In this document: one piece after another, positions 1 through 8,644 of the stretch
Position numbering within the stretch: the first letter of the stretch is position 1
Layout: each line of letters opens with the position of its first letter
Source: Stagnihabitans sp043738565
GTDB lineage: Bacteria; Pseudomonadota; Alphaproteobacteria; Rhodobacterales; Rhodobacteraceae
Assembly: GCA_043738565.1 (NCBI GenBank)
Contig: JAYUGA010000257.1
Location: forward strand, 1-54,962
Direction of reading: 5' to 3'
DNA length: 54,962 nucleotides
Program-made: the position numbers and the translations under genes
The notes under the pieces: generated by a model
What the model saw: the letters and a program-made list of their open reading frames with translations, nothing else
Told to the model about the DNA's origin: nothing
Database searches by the model: none

Positions 1-8
1 GACCCGAG

Positions 9-36
9 GTAAGGTGCGTCATATGACGCACCTTAC
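9..36. terminator. Perfect 28-bp palindrome after the ABC importer operon
   Basis: Positions 9-22 are exactly reverse-complementary to 23-36 (centre TCAT/ATGA), just past the stop of the ABC ATPase gene at 45. As RNA it would form a long hairpin, probably ending the operon read on the minus strand. No long T-run follows in the visible bases, so it may instead act in RNA stability. Related, less perfect copies lie at 9379-9410 and 53439-53468. Confidence 0.6.
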
Positions 37-44
37 GGTCGGGT

Positions 45-2129
45 TCATTCTGCCGCGATCTTGATCACCGGTTCCATCTGCGCCAGCACCGCGTCGGGCA
101 GGTGGCATTTGATCTGGTGGCCCTCGGCCAGCAGCCGCACCGGCGGCATTTCGCGGTCACACAGGCCCGCCGGGCTGACCTGGCTTTTCCAGCGGCAGCG
201 GGTCTGGAACGGGCAGCCGGGCGGCGGGTTCATCGCCGAGGGGATGTCGCCCTCCAGCACGATCCGCTTGCGCTGCACCCTGGTGTCGGCGATGGGCACG
301 GCGGACAACAGCGCCTCGGTATAGGGGTGGTAGGGCGGCTGGAACACCTGATCGGTGGTGCCCATCTCGACCACATGGCCCAGATACATCACCATCACCC
401 GGTCGGCGAGGTAGCGCACGATGCTCAGGTCATGGCTGATGAACAAGAGCGTCGTCTTGTTCTCGCGCTGGATGTCCATCAACAGGTCGGTCACGGCGGC
501 CTGAACTGACACATCCAGCGCGCTGACCGGTTCATCCGCGACCACCACTTTCGCACCGCCCGCAAAAGCCCGCGCAATGCCGACCCGCTGTTTTTGCCCG
601 CCCGACAACTGGCGCGGCATCCGTTCGGCAAAGGCGCGCGGCAGTTTCACCAGGTCCAGCAGTTCCAGCATCCGGTTGTGGCGGTCCTGATCGGACTTGC
701 CATAGCGGAAGATTTCCAGCGCCCGGATCACCTGTCGGCCGACAGTCATCGAGGGGTTCAGCGTGTCGAACGGGTTCTGGAACACCATCTGCACCGAGGA
801 CACCATATCGGTGTTGCGCTGCTGAATCGGGGTGGACTGGACGTTTTCATCGAACAGCATGATCGTGCCGGAGGTCGCGGTTTCCAACCCCATCAGCACC
901 TTGGCGAAGGTCGACTTGCCGCAACCGCTCTCGCCGACGATGGCCAGAGTCTCGCCTTCATGCGCCTCGAAACTGAGGGTTTCATTGGCCTTGACGACCT
1001 TCTTGCTGCCGCCGCCAAAAGCCCCGCCCGAGATCGAATAATATTTCTTCAGATCCGCCATCTTGAGGACGACCTTGCCGATGGGGGTCTTGGGCTTGCT
1101 GATCTTGGCCTTGGGCGGCGCGGACCAGTCGATCTCTGTCCATTTCACGCAGCGGCTGGCGTGGCGGTCATCGCCCGGCACATCGGACATCGGCACCGGG
1201 GCGGCATCGCAGCGCCCGGCCTGGAAATAATCGCAGCGCGGACCGAAATTGCAGCCGTTTGGCCGTTCATGGGGCAGGGGGAAGTTGCCGGGAATCGCAA
1301 TGAGAGGCGAGGAATTCTTGTCGGCCCCGGGCAAGGGGATCGAGCGGAACAGCGCCTGGGTGTAGGGATGGCGCATCTTGTCGAAGACCTGATGGACATT
1401 GCCGGTCTCGACCGCTTCGCCGGAATACATCACGCAGAGCCGGTCACAGACATCGAGGATCAGGCCGAGGTTGTGGCTGATGAACAGCATCGAAGTGCCG
1501 TATTTCTCGCCCAGTGCCTTGACCAGATCGACGATGCCGGCCTCGACCGTCACATCGAGGGCGGTGGTGGGTTCGTCGAGGATCAGCAGCGCCGGTTTCG
1601 ACATCAGCGCCATGGCGATGACGATGCGCTGCTGCTGGCCGCCGGACAACTGGTGCGGATAGGCCTGCAGGATGCGGTCAGGGTCGGGCAGGCGGACATC
1701 GGCGACGATCTGCCGGGCCAGCGCCCAGGCTTCTTCGCGGGCCATATTCTGGTGGATCATCGGCACTTCGGCGAGTTGCGCGCCGATCTTCATGGCGGGG
1801 TTCAGGCTGGCCATCGGTTCCTGATAGATCATCGCGATTTCCGAGCCGCGAATGTGGCGCAGGTCCTCCTCGGTCATATGGGTCAGGTCGCGGCCCTTGA
1901 AGCGGATGCTGCCACCGACGATGCGGCCATTCTTGCCAAGGTCGCGCATGACGGCGAGGGCGACGGTGGACTTGCCGCAGCCGCTTTCGCCGACCAGACC
2001 CATCGATTCGCCCGCCATCACCGAACAGGAGAAATCCATCACGGCGGGGATTTCGCGCAGGCGGGTGAAGAAGGAAATCGACAGGTGGTCGATTTCGAGG
2101 ATCGGTTTCGAAGGGTCCCAGGCGGTCAT
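45..2129 (-). CDS. Fused dipeptide/oligopeptide ABC transporter ATPase (DppD-DppF type)
   Basis: This 694-residue protein joins two ABC ATPase domains in one chain and would energise the importer encoded just upstream. Domain 1 has Walker A GESGCGKST near residue 50, signature LSGGQQQR and Walker B LLILDEPTTALD. Domain 2 has a second GESGCGKST near residue 400, LSGGQKQR and VVVADEPVSALD. Each domain ends in a cysteine-bearing oligopeptide-type C-terminal segment (RCDYFQAGRC; RCRWKSQ...LCDR), as in Dpp/Opp ATPases. The start at 2129 is chosen because its ATG overlaps the stop of the preceding small gene (ATGA) and GGGGAC lies upstream; an in-frame ATG at 2144 is the alternative. Substrate cannot be fixed from sequence; peptides are the family default. 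Confidence 0.93.
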   Translation of the reverse strand: MTAWDPSKPILEIDHLSISFFTRLREIPAVMDFSCSVMAGESMGLVGESGCGKSTVALAVMRDLGKNGRIVGGSIRFKGRDLTHMTEEDLRHIRGSEIAMIYQEPMASLNPAMKIGAQLAEVPMIHQNMAREEAWALARQIVADVRLPDPDRILQAYPHQLSGGQQQRIVIAMALMSKPALLILDEPTTALDVTVEAGIVDLVKALGEKYGTSMLFISHNLGLILDVCDRLCVMYSGEAVETGNVHQVFDKMRHPYTQALFRSIPLPGADKNSSPLIAIPGNFPLPHERPNGCNFGPRCDYFQAGRCDAAPVPMSDVPGDDRHASRCVKWTEIDWSAPPKAKISKPKTPIGKVVLKMADLKKYYSISGGAFGGGSKKVVKANETLSFEAHEGETLAIVGESGCGKSTFAKVLMGLETATSGTIMLFDENVQSTPIQQRNTDMVSSVQMVFQNPFDTLNPSMTVGRQVIRALEIFRYGKSDQDRHNRMLELLDLVKLPRAFAERMPRQLSGGQKQRVGIARAFAGGAKVVVADEPVSALDVSVQAAVTDLLMDIQRENKTTLLFISHDLSIVRYLADRVMVMYLGHVVEMGTTDQVFQPPYHPYTEALLSAVPIADTRVQRKRIVLEGDIPSAMNPPPGCPFQTRCRWKSQVSPAGLCDREMPPVRLLAEGHQIKCHLPDAVLAQMEPVIKIAAE

Positions 2130-2398
2130 TGCGGTTGTCCCCAATCAATTCCCAAGAAGGTGGCACATGCTGACAGGACAGCAGCCAATCCGGCGAAGGC
2201 TGCTCCCCACTTGTTTCTAGTCGAAACCATTTCCGCCCAGACAACACCGGGTGCCTTTGTTTCCCGGTAGTTGCCCGGAGCGATTGTTCCCCAACCAAGG
2301 TGTTTGGGTGCAGAAACTAGTGCGCTCGCCCACCAAAACCCAGCCGCGACCAAGGCCGATAACGCGGAAAGCACATTGAAAATCAACGGTGCCATCAT
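2126..2398 (-). CDS. Small two-helix membrane protein inside the ABC importer operon
   Basis: This 90-residue protein lies between the second permease and the ATPase gene. It has two hydrophobic stretches, about residues 5-29 (rich in L, A and W) and 66-84, joined by a polar loop containing YRETK. Its ATG overlaps the permease stop (ATGA at 2395-2398), and its own stop overlaps the ATPase start (2126-2129), so the three genes look translationally coupled. I recognise no named family. The overlaps and membrane character suggest an accessory subunit or assembly factor of the importer, which is inference. Because it is short and overlaps neighbours at both ends, automated annotation could miss it. 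Confidence 0.75.
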   Translation of the reverse strand: MMAPLIFNVLSALSALVAAGFWWASALVSAPKHLGWGTIAPGNYRETKAPGVVWAEMVSTRNKWGAAFAGLAAVLSACATFLGIDWGQPQ

Positions 2399-3561
2399 CA
2401 GTCCCTCAGGCTTTCTTCGCGCAAGCCGTCGGCGAGGAGGTTGAGGCCGAGGACGAGGCTCATCAGGGCCAGCGCCGGGACCACGGCGGGGTGGGGGATG
2501 GTGGAGAGGAGCTTGCGGCCGGCGTTGATGGTCGAGCCCCAGTCGGGGCTTTCGGGGGTGACGCCCAGGCCGAAGAAGCCGAGGGTTCCCAGAAGGATCG
2601 TAGTATAGCCGATGCGCAGGCAGTAGTCGACGATCAGGGGCCCACGGGCGTTGGGCAGAATTTCCCATAGCATGATGTACCAGGCGCCTTCGCCCCGGGT
2701 CTGGCCCGCCGCCACGTAATCGCGCGAATTGAGGTCCAGCGTGATGCCGCGCACGATGCGGAACACGGTGGGGGCGTTCACGAACACCACCGAGACGAAG
2801 ACGTTCAAGAGGTTCGGGTCCATGCCCCAGATGCCCAGCGGGTCGGCGTTGAAGGCGAGGCCGGAATAGGCCCAGAGCCCGATCACCAGGGTGGTGCCCA
2901 CATAGAGGTTGCGCCTTCGCGGGTTGGTGAAGTAGCGCGAATTGAACAGGATCGAGAAGAAGATCACCGGAAAGACGAACAGCACGGCGGCCAGATAGAT
3001 CGGGATTCCGGTGTTGCGGATCTCGGGTGTCACCAGCAGGTAGAACAGCAGGATCACCGGGAACGCCAGCACCAGGTTGGACAGGAACGACAGGCCGGTG
3101 TCGAACTTGCCGCCGTAATAGCCGGCGGGCAGGCCCAGGGTGATGCCGACGATATAGGCGAAGGTGGTGGCGGCAGGGGCGATCACCAGCACCCGGCGCG
3201 CCCCCATCACCATGCGCGAGAAGATGTCGCGGGCCAGGTGGTCGCCGCCCAAGAGGAACCACGGATACGCGCCATCCTTGGGCGCCACGACCGGGGTGCC
3301 GGGCAGCGGGTTCTTGACGCTGCCCAACTGGGCAATCGGGTCATAGGTGACGATCAGATCGGCGAAGATCGCGGTGAAGACCCAGAACATCACGATGGCG
3401 AAGCCGGTCATCCCGACCGGGCTGTCGAACAGTTTGCCATAGAGGCCAAGCCGCCGCTTATAGCGGATCGACAGGGTGAAGGTCACGATCAGGGCGATCC
3501 AGACCGGCAGGAAGCGTTGGGCCATTTTCAGAAAGATCATGCCCCAGGAAAGACTATCCAT
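2398..3561 (-). CDS. ABC transporter permease, DppC/OppC type
   Basis: A 387-residue inner-membrane permease, the second of the two that form the pore of the peptide-type importer. After an N-terminal helix there are several hydrophobic segments and the BPD_transp_1 coupling region (TRGEGAWYIMLWEILPNARGPL), where EAA-type loops contact the ATPase. A periplasmic region between helices 1 and 2 contains GGDHLARDIFSRMVMGARR, a stretch very typical of DppC/OppC. The gene starts 9 bases after the upstream permease stop with GAGGA in the gap, and its stop overlaps the next ATG. Length is somewhat above the usual 300 residues because of an extended N-terminus with an extra predicted helix. Confidence 0.93.
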   Translation of the reverse strand: MDSLSWGMIFLKMAQRFLPVWIALIVTFTLSIRYKRRLGLYGKLFDSPVGMTGFAIVMFWVFTAIFADLIVTYDPIAQLGSVKNPLPGTPVVAPKDGAYPWFLLGGDHLARDIFSRMVMGARRVLVIAPAATTFAYIVGITLGLPAGYYGGKFDTGLSFLSNLVLAFPVILLFYLLVTPEIRNTGIPIYLAAVLFVFPVIFFSILFNSRYFTNPRRRNLYVGTTLVIGLWAYSGLAFNADPLGIWGMDPNLLNVFVSVVFVNAPTVFRIVRGITLDLNSRDYVAAGQTRGEGAWYIMLWEILPNARGPLIVDYCLRIGYTTILLGTLGFFGLGVTPESPDWGSTINAGRKLLSTIPHPAVVPALALMSLVLGLNLLADGLREESLRD

Positions 3562-3570
3562 TACGCGTCC

Positions 3571-4656
3571 TCATGCCAGCCGGATACGGGGGTTCAGGAA
3601 GACATAGCCGATGTCGGAGATCAGTTGTGTCACCAGAACGACGAAGACCGCGACGACCGAACAGCCCAGCAGCAGGCCGATGTCGTTGTTGCTGGCGGCA
3701 GCCACCAGGGTCGCACCGAAGCCCTTGTAATTGAACAGGGTCTCCACGATCACCACGCCGTTCAAGAGCCAGGGGAATTGCAGCATGATCACGGTAAAGG
3801 GCGCGATCAGCGCGTTGCGCAGCGCGTGTTTCAGCACCACCTGCCGGAAGCCCACGCCTTTCAGGCGGGCGGTGCGGATGTATTGCTGGGTCATCACCTC
3901 GGTCATCGAGGCGCGGGTCATCCGGGCGATGTAGCCGACGCCATAAAGGGCAATGGTGACGACCGGCAGGGTAAAATTCCAGAAGGTGATGTTTTCCATC
4001 GCCGATGTCGCGGTCGGCAGGAACCAGGTTTTGCTGCTGATCAGGCCCCAGCGCGCCAGCAGCGGCGAAATCCCGGTGTTCACGGCGGCGAAGATCGCCA
4101 CCAGAATGACGCCGGACACATATTCCGGCGTGGCGGTCGAGGCGATGGCGAAGGTGGACAGCACCCGGTCGGTGCGGGTGCCTTCGCGCATCCCCGCCAG
4201 CACGCCGATCAAGAGCGAGGTCGGCACCATCACCAGCATCACCGCCAGCATCAGCCAGCCGGTGGCACCCAAAGCGCGGCCCAGAATTTCGGTCACGGGT
4301 TTCTTGTAGACGGTGGAAAAGCCCCATTCGCCTTGCAAGATGCCGCAATAGCGGGCTGCGGTTGCCGGGTCGGCATTCTGCCGGATGCACAACCCGCGCG
4401 TGACGCCCTTTTCATCGGTCAGCACCCAGCCGGGGCTGGTTCCAAGCCATTCGGAATAGCGGTAGAACACCGAGCCGCCGTGACCATTCTGGTCGATCCA
4501 GGCCAGCACGGATTCGTCGCTCATCCGGACCGAGCCTTCGGACCGGGCCAGCTTTTCCAGATTGGGCGGCAGGTTGGTCAGGTAAAAGACGATGAAGGTC
4601 AGGACCAGCGCCGTAAGCGCCATCACTCCCACCCGTCGGGCAATGAAATTCAGCAT
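3571..4656 (-). CDS. ABC transporter permease, DppB/OppB type
   Basis: A 361-residue inner-membrane permease that pairs with the DppC-type protein. It opens with MLNFIARRVGVMALTALVL, the usual first helix of DppB proteins, and carries the coupling-loop region YIRTARLKGVGFRQVVLKHALRNAL, a hallmark of the family. The start at 4656 is preferred over an in-frame ATG at 4683 because the family N-terminus begins here. The 114-base gap to the binding-protein gene holds a strong hairpin (4727-4752). A long periplasmic insert between helices 1 and 2 (about residues 35-110) is normal for peptide and microcin-type importers. Confidence 0.93.
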   Translation of the reverse strand: MLNFIARRVGVMALTALVLTFIVFYLTNLPPNLEKLARSEGSVRMSDESVLAWIDQNGHGGSVFYRYSEWLGTSPGWVLTDEKGVTRGLCIRQNADPATAARYCGILQGEWGFSTVYKKPVTEILGRALGATGWLMLAVMLVMVPTSLLIGVLAGMREGTRTDRVLSTFAIASTATPEYVSGVILVAIFAAVNTGISPLLARWGLISSKTWFLPTATSAMENITFWNFTLPVVTIALYGVGYIARMTRASMTEVMTQQYIRTARLKGVGFRQVVLKHALRNALIAPFTVIMLQFPWLLNGVVIVETLFNYKGFGATLVAAASNNDIGLLLGCSVVAVFVVLVTQLISDIGYVFLNPRIRLA

Positions 4657-4726
4657 GTCATGGGTCCCACCGCGTCGAGCCAAGCCGGGTGTGCCACGGC
4701 CCCTCGGCCAGCAGCAAAAGCAAGTG

Positions 4727-4752
4727 CGGGCGCACCGGATAGGGTGCGCCCG
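4727..4752 (-). promoter_or_regulatory. Intercistronic hairpin between binding protein and permease genes
   Basis: CGGGCGCACC at 4727-4736 and GGTGCGCCCG at 4743-4752 form a perfect 10-bp stem with a 6-base loop, in the gap between the binding-protein stop (4771) and the DppB-type start (4656). Read on the minus strand it is followed by a T-rich but broken run. Such a structure could partly terminate transcription or protect the upstream mRNA, giving more binding protein than permease. That is known for several ABC operons and inferred here. Confidence 0.6.
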
Positions 4753-4770
4753 TCCTCATGATTCAAAGGC

Positions 4771-6408
4771 TCAGGCGAGCGACCATTGGTAATGGTGATG
4801 CTCGAACGACGGATGCATCTCCATCCCCACCACATTGGCCTTGGCGTGGCGGAACAGCGAACGCCAGAACGGCTGCACGATATAGCCCTCGTCTTGCAGG
4901 ATCTGCTCCAGCTTGGCGGCCACCACCCGGCGTTTGTCGGCGTCGGCGAGGGTCAGGGCTTCGACCATCGCGGCGTCGAAATCCTTGTTGGCCATGCCGC
5001 TTTCGTTCCACGACCCGGTCGAGGTATAGGCGAGGCTCATGTTCTGCACCGCCAGCGGGCGGTGGTTCCAGGTGGTCGAGGAGAACGGGTATTTCTGCCA
5101 GTCGTTCCAGAAAGTAGAGCCCGGCATCACGGTGCGCTTGATGTTCGCTCCGGCGTCGCGCATCTGTGCGGCGATGGCGTCCGAAGTTGCCGCTTCCCAG
5201 CCATCATCCAGCGAGATGAACTCGAATTCGGTATCGGCCATACCAGCCTTGGCCAGCACGGCCTTCAACCCGGCGGGATTGATCACCTGCGCGGGCAGTT
5301 TGGCATATTCCGGGTGCACCGGGGCGGCGTGGTGGTTTTCCGCCGTGGTGCCCAGACCATTGTAGCCAAGGTCCAGCACCACCTTGGGATCGACCGACAG
5401 TTGCAGCGCCTGGCGGACGGCCTTGTCCTTGTAAAGGTCGGACGTGGCAGAGTTGAAGCGGGCAACGATGGTCGCAGCGGTTACGGCTTCGTATTTCTTC
5501 CAGCCCAGCGTATCGAGCTGCTTGATATAGTCGCCGGTCGATTCGTAGTTGGCGTCGATTTCATCCGAGGTCGCCAGGTTGACCATCGCAGACGGATCGG
5601 TGCCGAAGTCGATATACTGGATTTCGTCCAGCGGTGCCGTTCCACCCCACCAGGTATGGTTCGGCGCACGCACCAGCGTCATCTTCTGGCCGACCATGAT
5701 TTCGCCCGGAACGTAAGGCCCGGTGCCGATCGGGTTGACCGACGGATCATCGCCATCCTTGAAGCTGGAATGCACCACCGCCGACGGGTAGTCGGCAAGG
5801 TTCGGCACCACCGCCACGTCCGAGGCCGACAGCATCAGCTTGACCGTCATGTCGTCAACCTTGACCACCGCGCCATCGCGCAAGGTCTTGGTGTCAGGGT
5901 TCACCAGGCCGGGGAAGCGCGAGGCCATCGCGTTGCCTTCGACATTGCCATCGGTCCAGCGTTTGAAGTTGTTGACAACATCATCGGCGGTGAAATCATC
6001 GCCATTGTTCCACTTGACGCCCTTGCGGACATGCAGCGTGTATTCCGAGGCGGTGTCATTGGCTTCCCAGCTTTCCAGCAGGCGGCCCTCAAAGGTGCCA
6101 TCGGGGTTGTACTGGATCAGATATTCCAGCCAGCCGCGGTAGACGTTGGCGATCTGCGGCCAGTCGGCCAGACGCGGGTCTTTCTGTGCCTTGGTTTCCA
6201 TCGCCATCCGCACCAAGCCGCCAACCTTGGCGTCCTGAGCCCGCACCGGAGCCGCAAGGCCAAGCAGGCCATAAGCCGCGACGGCGGAAACGCCCAGAGC
6301 AGTGCTTCGGGTCAGGAATTCGCGGCGGCTGAGCTTGCCATCGCGCACTTCTTGCAGGTGCATATAGGCAGCCGGGTGCAGCGCCTCGATTTTGTCCATT
6401 TTAGTCAT
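4771..6408 (-). CDS. Periplasmic peptide-type ABC substrate-binding protein (SBP_bac_5), Tat-exported
   Basis: A 545-residue extracytoplasmic solute-binding protein, first gene of the importer operon. The N-terminus carries a twin-arginine signal: SRREFL around residues 27-32, then a hydrophobic stretch and a plausible cleavage site after VRA (about residue 57). Tat export of a binding protein fits alphaproteobacteria, where many are sent out folded. The mature part shows the SBP_bac_5 pattern, including RLLESWEANDTASEYTLHVR and IGTGPY. The start at 6408 is supported by AGGGAG a few bases upstream and fits the signal layout. The ligand is not deducible; peptides are the default, but this family also binds glycosides, nickel and opines. 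Confidence 0.92.
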   Translation of the reverse strand: MTKMDKIEALHPAAYMHLQEVRDGKLSRREFLTRSTALGVSAVAAYGLLGLAAPVRAQDAKVGGLVRMAMETKAQKDPRLADWPQIANVYRGWLEYLIQYNPDGTFEGRLLESWEANDTASEYTLHVRKGVKWNNGDDFTADDVVNNFKRWTDGNVEGNAMASRFPGLVNPDTKTLRDGAVVKVDDMTVKLMLSASDVAVVPNLADYPSAVVHSSFKDGDDPSVNPIGTGPYVPGEIMVGQKMTLVRAPNHTWWGGTAPLDEIQYIDFGTDPSAMVNLATSDEIDANYESTGDYIKQLDTLGWKKYEAVTAATIVARFNSATSDLYKDKAVRQALQLSVDPKVVLDLGYNGLGTTAENHHAAPVHPEYAKLPAQVINPAGLKAVLAKAGMADTEFEFISLDDGWEAATSDAIAAQMRDAGANIKRTVMPGSTFWNDWQKYPFSSTTWNHRPLAVQNMSLAYTSTGSWNESGMANKDFDAAMVEALTLADADKRRVVAAKLEQILQDEGYIVQPFWRSLFRHAKANVVGMEMHPSFEHHHYQWSLA

Positions 6409-6734
6409 TCTGGTCTCCCTGTCAGGCAAAGCCTTGTCATTTGTTATGGGTGCCGGTTCTGTTGCCCATGCCCTGCCGACTGACCCTTCCCCACGTCGGG
6501 TCAAGACCGGCAGATCTGCGCCAAGGCAACAAACCTCACTTCCGCATTCCGCATCTTTTCCAGCCCTGCGTCAACGCTTGGATTCGCCACCGGGTGTAAC
6601 GTTTGCGACACGGATAGGTCCGAAATGCGATTTTTCGGCCTCGGAGAAAAGCCCGGCCCGGGTCAGGGTCATTTCCGGCAACCTGACGGGATTTCCGCTA
6701 AGGCGGACGAATCGGTTGATTTCGGCGCGGCGGA
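6409..6734. promoter_or_regulatory. 326-bp leader region of the ABC operon with a possible promoter
   Basis: This gap separates the AraC gene from the binding-protein gene and presumably holds the operon promoter. On the minus strand TTGACG (6569-6574) is followed after 17 bases by CGGAAT (6546-6551); the -35 is good and the -10 is weak. The leader downstream contains short GC-rich inverted repeats (GACCC...GGGTC near 6481-6501). I see no gene here and no recognisable AraC operator. Confidence 0.35.
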
Positions 6735-7532
6735 TTACTGGCTGCGGCGAAAGGCCGAGGGCGAGGAGCCGGTCCAGTGCTGAAACGCCCGGGTGAAATA
6801 GGCGGCGGAGGTGAAGCCCAGACTTTCGCCGATCCGCCCCACCGGCAGCACGGTTTCGGCCAGCAATTTGCGCGCCTCAAAGATCCGGCGGTCCTGCAAC
6901 AGGTCGATGGCGGACCGCGCACAGGTCTGCTGGCAACAGCGCGTCAGATGCGTGGCGGTGACACCCAGAGTGGCGGCAAGATCGCCGACACCGGCACCCG
7001 AGCGAAACTCCCGCTCCATCAGATCGGTGAAGCGGGCGACCAGACGACGGGCGGCATCGGGGCGTGGCGCTTCGGCCTGGGCGCGCATGCCCTGCCGCTC
7101 CAGCCAGACCCCCAACAGGCCCAGATGCGCTTCTGCGGCGCGGTCATGGGCGGGCACAGAACTGTCCAACTCGCGCTGGATGGCGTCCAGTGTCACGTTC
7201 AGCTCCTGTTGGGCATGCACTTCGCGGATGCGCAGGTGCAAGGGGTCGCGCGGCAAAGTCACCCGGCAGTCGCGGCCAAAAAATACGGCGGTGCCAAAGA
7301 CTTGCGGCCCGACCTCAAAGCCATGCATCACACCCGGCGGGATGAAGATGCCGTTGTGGGCGGTATAGCCCCGCGTCACCCCCGCCAGCGTGATCCGACC
7401 CTGACCCTTGGTGAACCACAGAAAGCACGCCTCCGAAAGTGATCGCATCGCCTCAACCCGCCAGCGCCCGCCGGCGGCAAGACGAGGGATGGCGACAAGT
7501 CGAAACGGCGCGGTTGGGGTGGGGTTGGTCAT
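6735..7532 (-). CDS. AraC-family transcriptional regulator
   Basis: A 265-residue cytoplasmic DNA-binding regulator. The N-terminal half reads as an AraC cupin-type sensor (GYTAHNGIFIPPGVMHGFEV around residues 55-75), and the last ~100 residues hold the two helix-turn-helix motifs, ending in the family signature GESLGFTSAAYFTRAFQHWTG. It is transcribed in the same direction as, and directly upstream of, the ABC importer, so it is the natural candidate to control it; the inducing ligand is unknown. The 326-bp spacing makes a shared transcript possible but not necessary. Confidence 0.9.
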   Translation of the reverse strand: MTNPTPTAPFRLVAIPRLAAGGRWRVEAMRSLSEACFLWFTKGQGRITLAGVTRGYTAHNGIFIPPGVMHGFEVGPQVFGTAVFFGRDCRVTLPRDPLHLRIREVHAQQELNVTLDAIQRELDSSVPAHDRAAEAHLGLLGVWLERQGMRAQAEAPRPDAARRLVARFTDLMEREFRSGAGVGDLAATLGVTATHLTRCCQQTCARSAIDLLQDRRIFEARKLLAETVLPVGRIGESLGFTSAAYFTRAFQHWTGSSPSAFRRSQ

Positions 7533-7647
7533 TATCCGGCTCTCTCAGGTCAAGACACCCAGATAAACCGCGCCTGAGGCACAACCCAAGCGAAAAAACG
7601 CCCGCCGCGTGTTCTAACCGAAAGTAGTTGCGAAAAGCGCCGTCTGG

Positions 7648-8517
7648 TCAGTCGGGCACGACGGATCGCCAGTCTTTCATGCGACTGCGAAACCAGGTGC
7701 GCTGGCGCTTGGCATATTGCCGGGTGGCCCGTGTCGCGGCCTCGGCTGCGGTGGCCAGATCCCAGGTGCCGCGCAGATGGGCCACCAACTCCGCCGCGCC
7801 GATCGCCCGGGCCGAGGGCCGGTCGGGAACCCATGTCGGCAGTTCGGCCACCACCTCGTCCAGCGCCCCCGCCTCCAACATGGCGGAAAACCGCGCGGCG
7901 ATCCGGGCGTCGAGCCAGGGCACATCCGGCCGCAAGACCAGCGCCTCGACTTCCGGCAATGGCAACAAGGGTGCAGCCCCTGACGCCTGCCAGTCCGCCA
8001 GCCCGCGCCCAGTGGTGCGCAGCACCTCCCAGGCCCGCTGCACCCGCATCGGATTGGCCAGGTCGGTCCGCGCCGCCGTCTCAGGGTCCAGCGCCGCCAG
8101 CATTGTGCCGAAATTGCCCAACCGCAGCGCATCTGCCTCAGCCCGCACCTCCGGCGGCACCATCGGCACCTCTGCCAGCCCCTTGGTCAAGGCGGTGAAA
8201 TACAGCCCGGTGCCGCCGACGATCACCACCGGCTTGTCCAGCAAAATTGCCACCTCGCGGAGCCAGTGACCCACCGAATAGACCGCCTCGCGCCCGATAT
8301 GGCCATATAGCGCATGGGGCAGGGCCGCCTCATCCGCCACGGATGGCCGCGCCGACAGCACCCGCCAGCAGCCATAGACCTGCAAGGCATCGGCATTGAC
8401 CACCACCCGGCCATCCCGCTCCGCCAGTTCCATCGCCAGCGCCGACTTGCCCGAGGCCGTCGGACCTGCGATCAGCACCGGTCGTTCGCGCGAGACAGCC
8501 GCCAGAAGCCCCACCAT
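7648..8517 (-). CDS. miaA: tRNA dimethylallyltransferase MiaA
   Basis: A 289-residue enzyme that adds the dimethylallyl group to N6 of adenosine 37 in tRNAs reading UNN codons, the first step toward ms2i6A. It begins with the P-loop GPTASGKS near residue 18, has the catalytic region VVVNADALQVY, the motif GGTGLYF, and ends with the tRNA-binding motif AKRQRTWFRSR. Length matches the family. It is divergent from pyrH; the 127-bp gap between the two starts contains one copy of the GC-rich intergenic repeat. Confidence 0.95.
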   Translation of the reverse strand: MVGLLAAVSRERPVLIAGPTASGKSALAMELAERDGRVVVNADALQVYGCWRVLSARPSVADEAALPHALYGHIGREAVYSVGHWLREVAILLDKPVVIVGGTGLYFTALTKGLAEVPMVPPEVRAEADALRLGNFGTMLAALDPETAARTDLANPMRVQRAWEVLRTTGRGLADWQASGAAPLLPLPEVEALVLRPDVPWLDARIAARFSAMLEAGALDEVVAELPTWVPDRPSARAIGAAELVAHLRGTWDLATAAEAATRATRQYAKRQRTWFRSRMKDWRSVVPD

Positions 8518-8527
8518 TTTCTGTCCC

Positions 8528-8562
8528 TAAATATCCCGGGGGTCCGGGGGCAGGCCCCCGGG
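8528..8562. repeat. GC-rich intergenic repeat, short copy in the miaA-pyrH divergent gap
   Basis: TAAATATCCC followed by a GGGGG/CCCCC inverted repeat (stem CCGGGGG...CCCCCGG). It matches the core of copies near 20.6, 34.6, 38.2, 44.2 and 47.2 kb. Unlike those, it sits between two divergent gene starts, so it cannot simply be a terminator. Downstream, CATTTTGCGA and CATTTTGCGG stand in tandem at 8588-8607, ahead of pyrH. Confidence 0.7.
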
Positions 8563-8644
8563 TGCCGACAAAGGTTGAACCTCCCGTCATTTTGCGACAT
8601 TTTGCGGCCCGAGCCAACAGCACCACGACATTCAGGGAAAAATC

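Noticed and set aside
594..2270. Long plus-strand open frame opposite the ABC ATPase gene (and similar ones at 4786-6483, 14436-16517, 28655-30067, 44427-47396)
   Set aside because: They run antisense to well-supported genes, have low-complexity R/H/G/P-rich translations and no ribosome sites; high GC content alone keeps such frames open.
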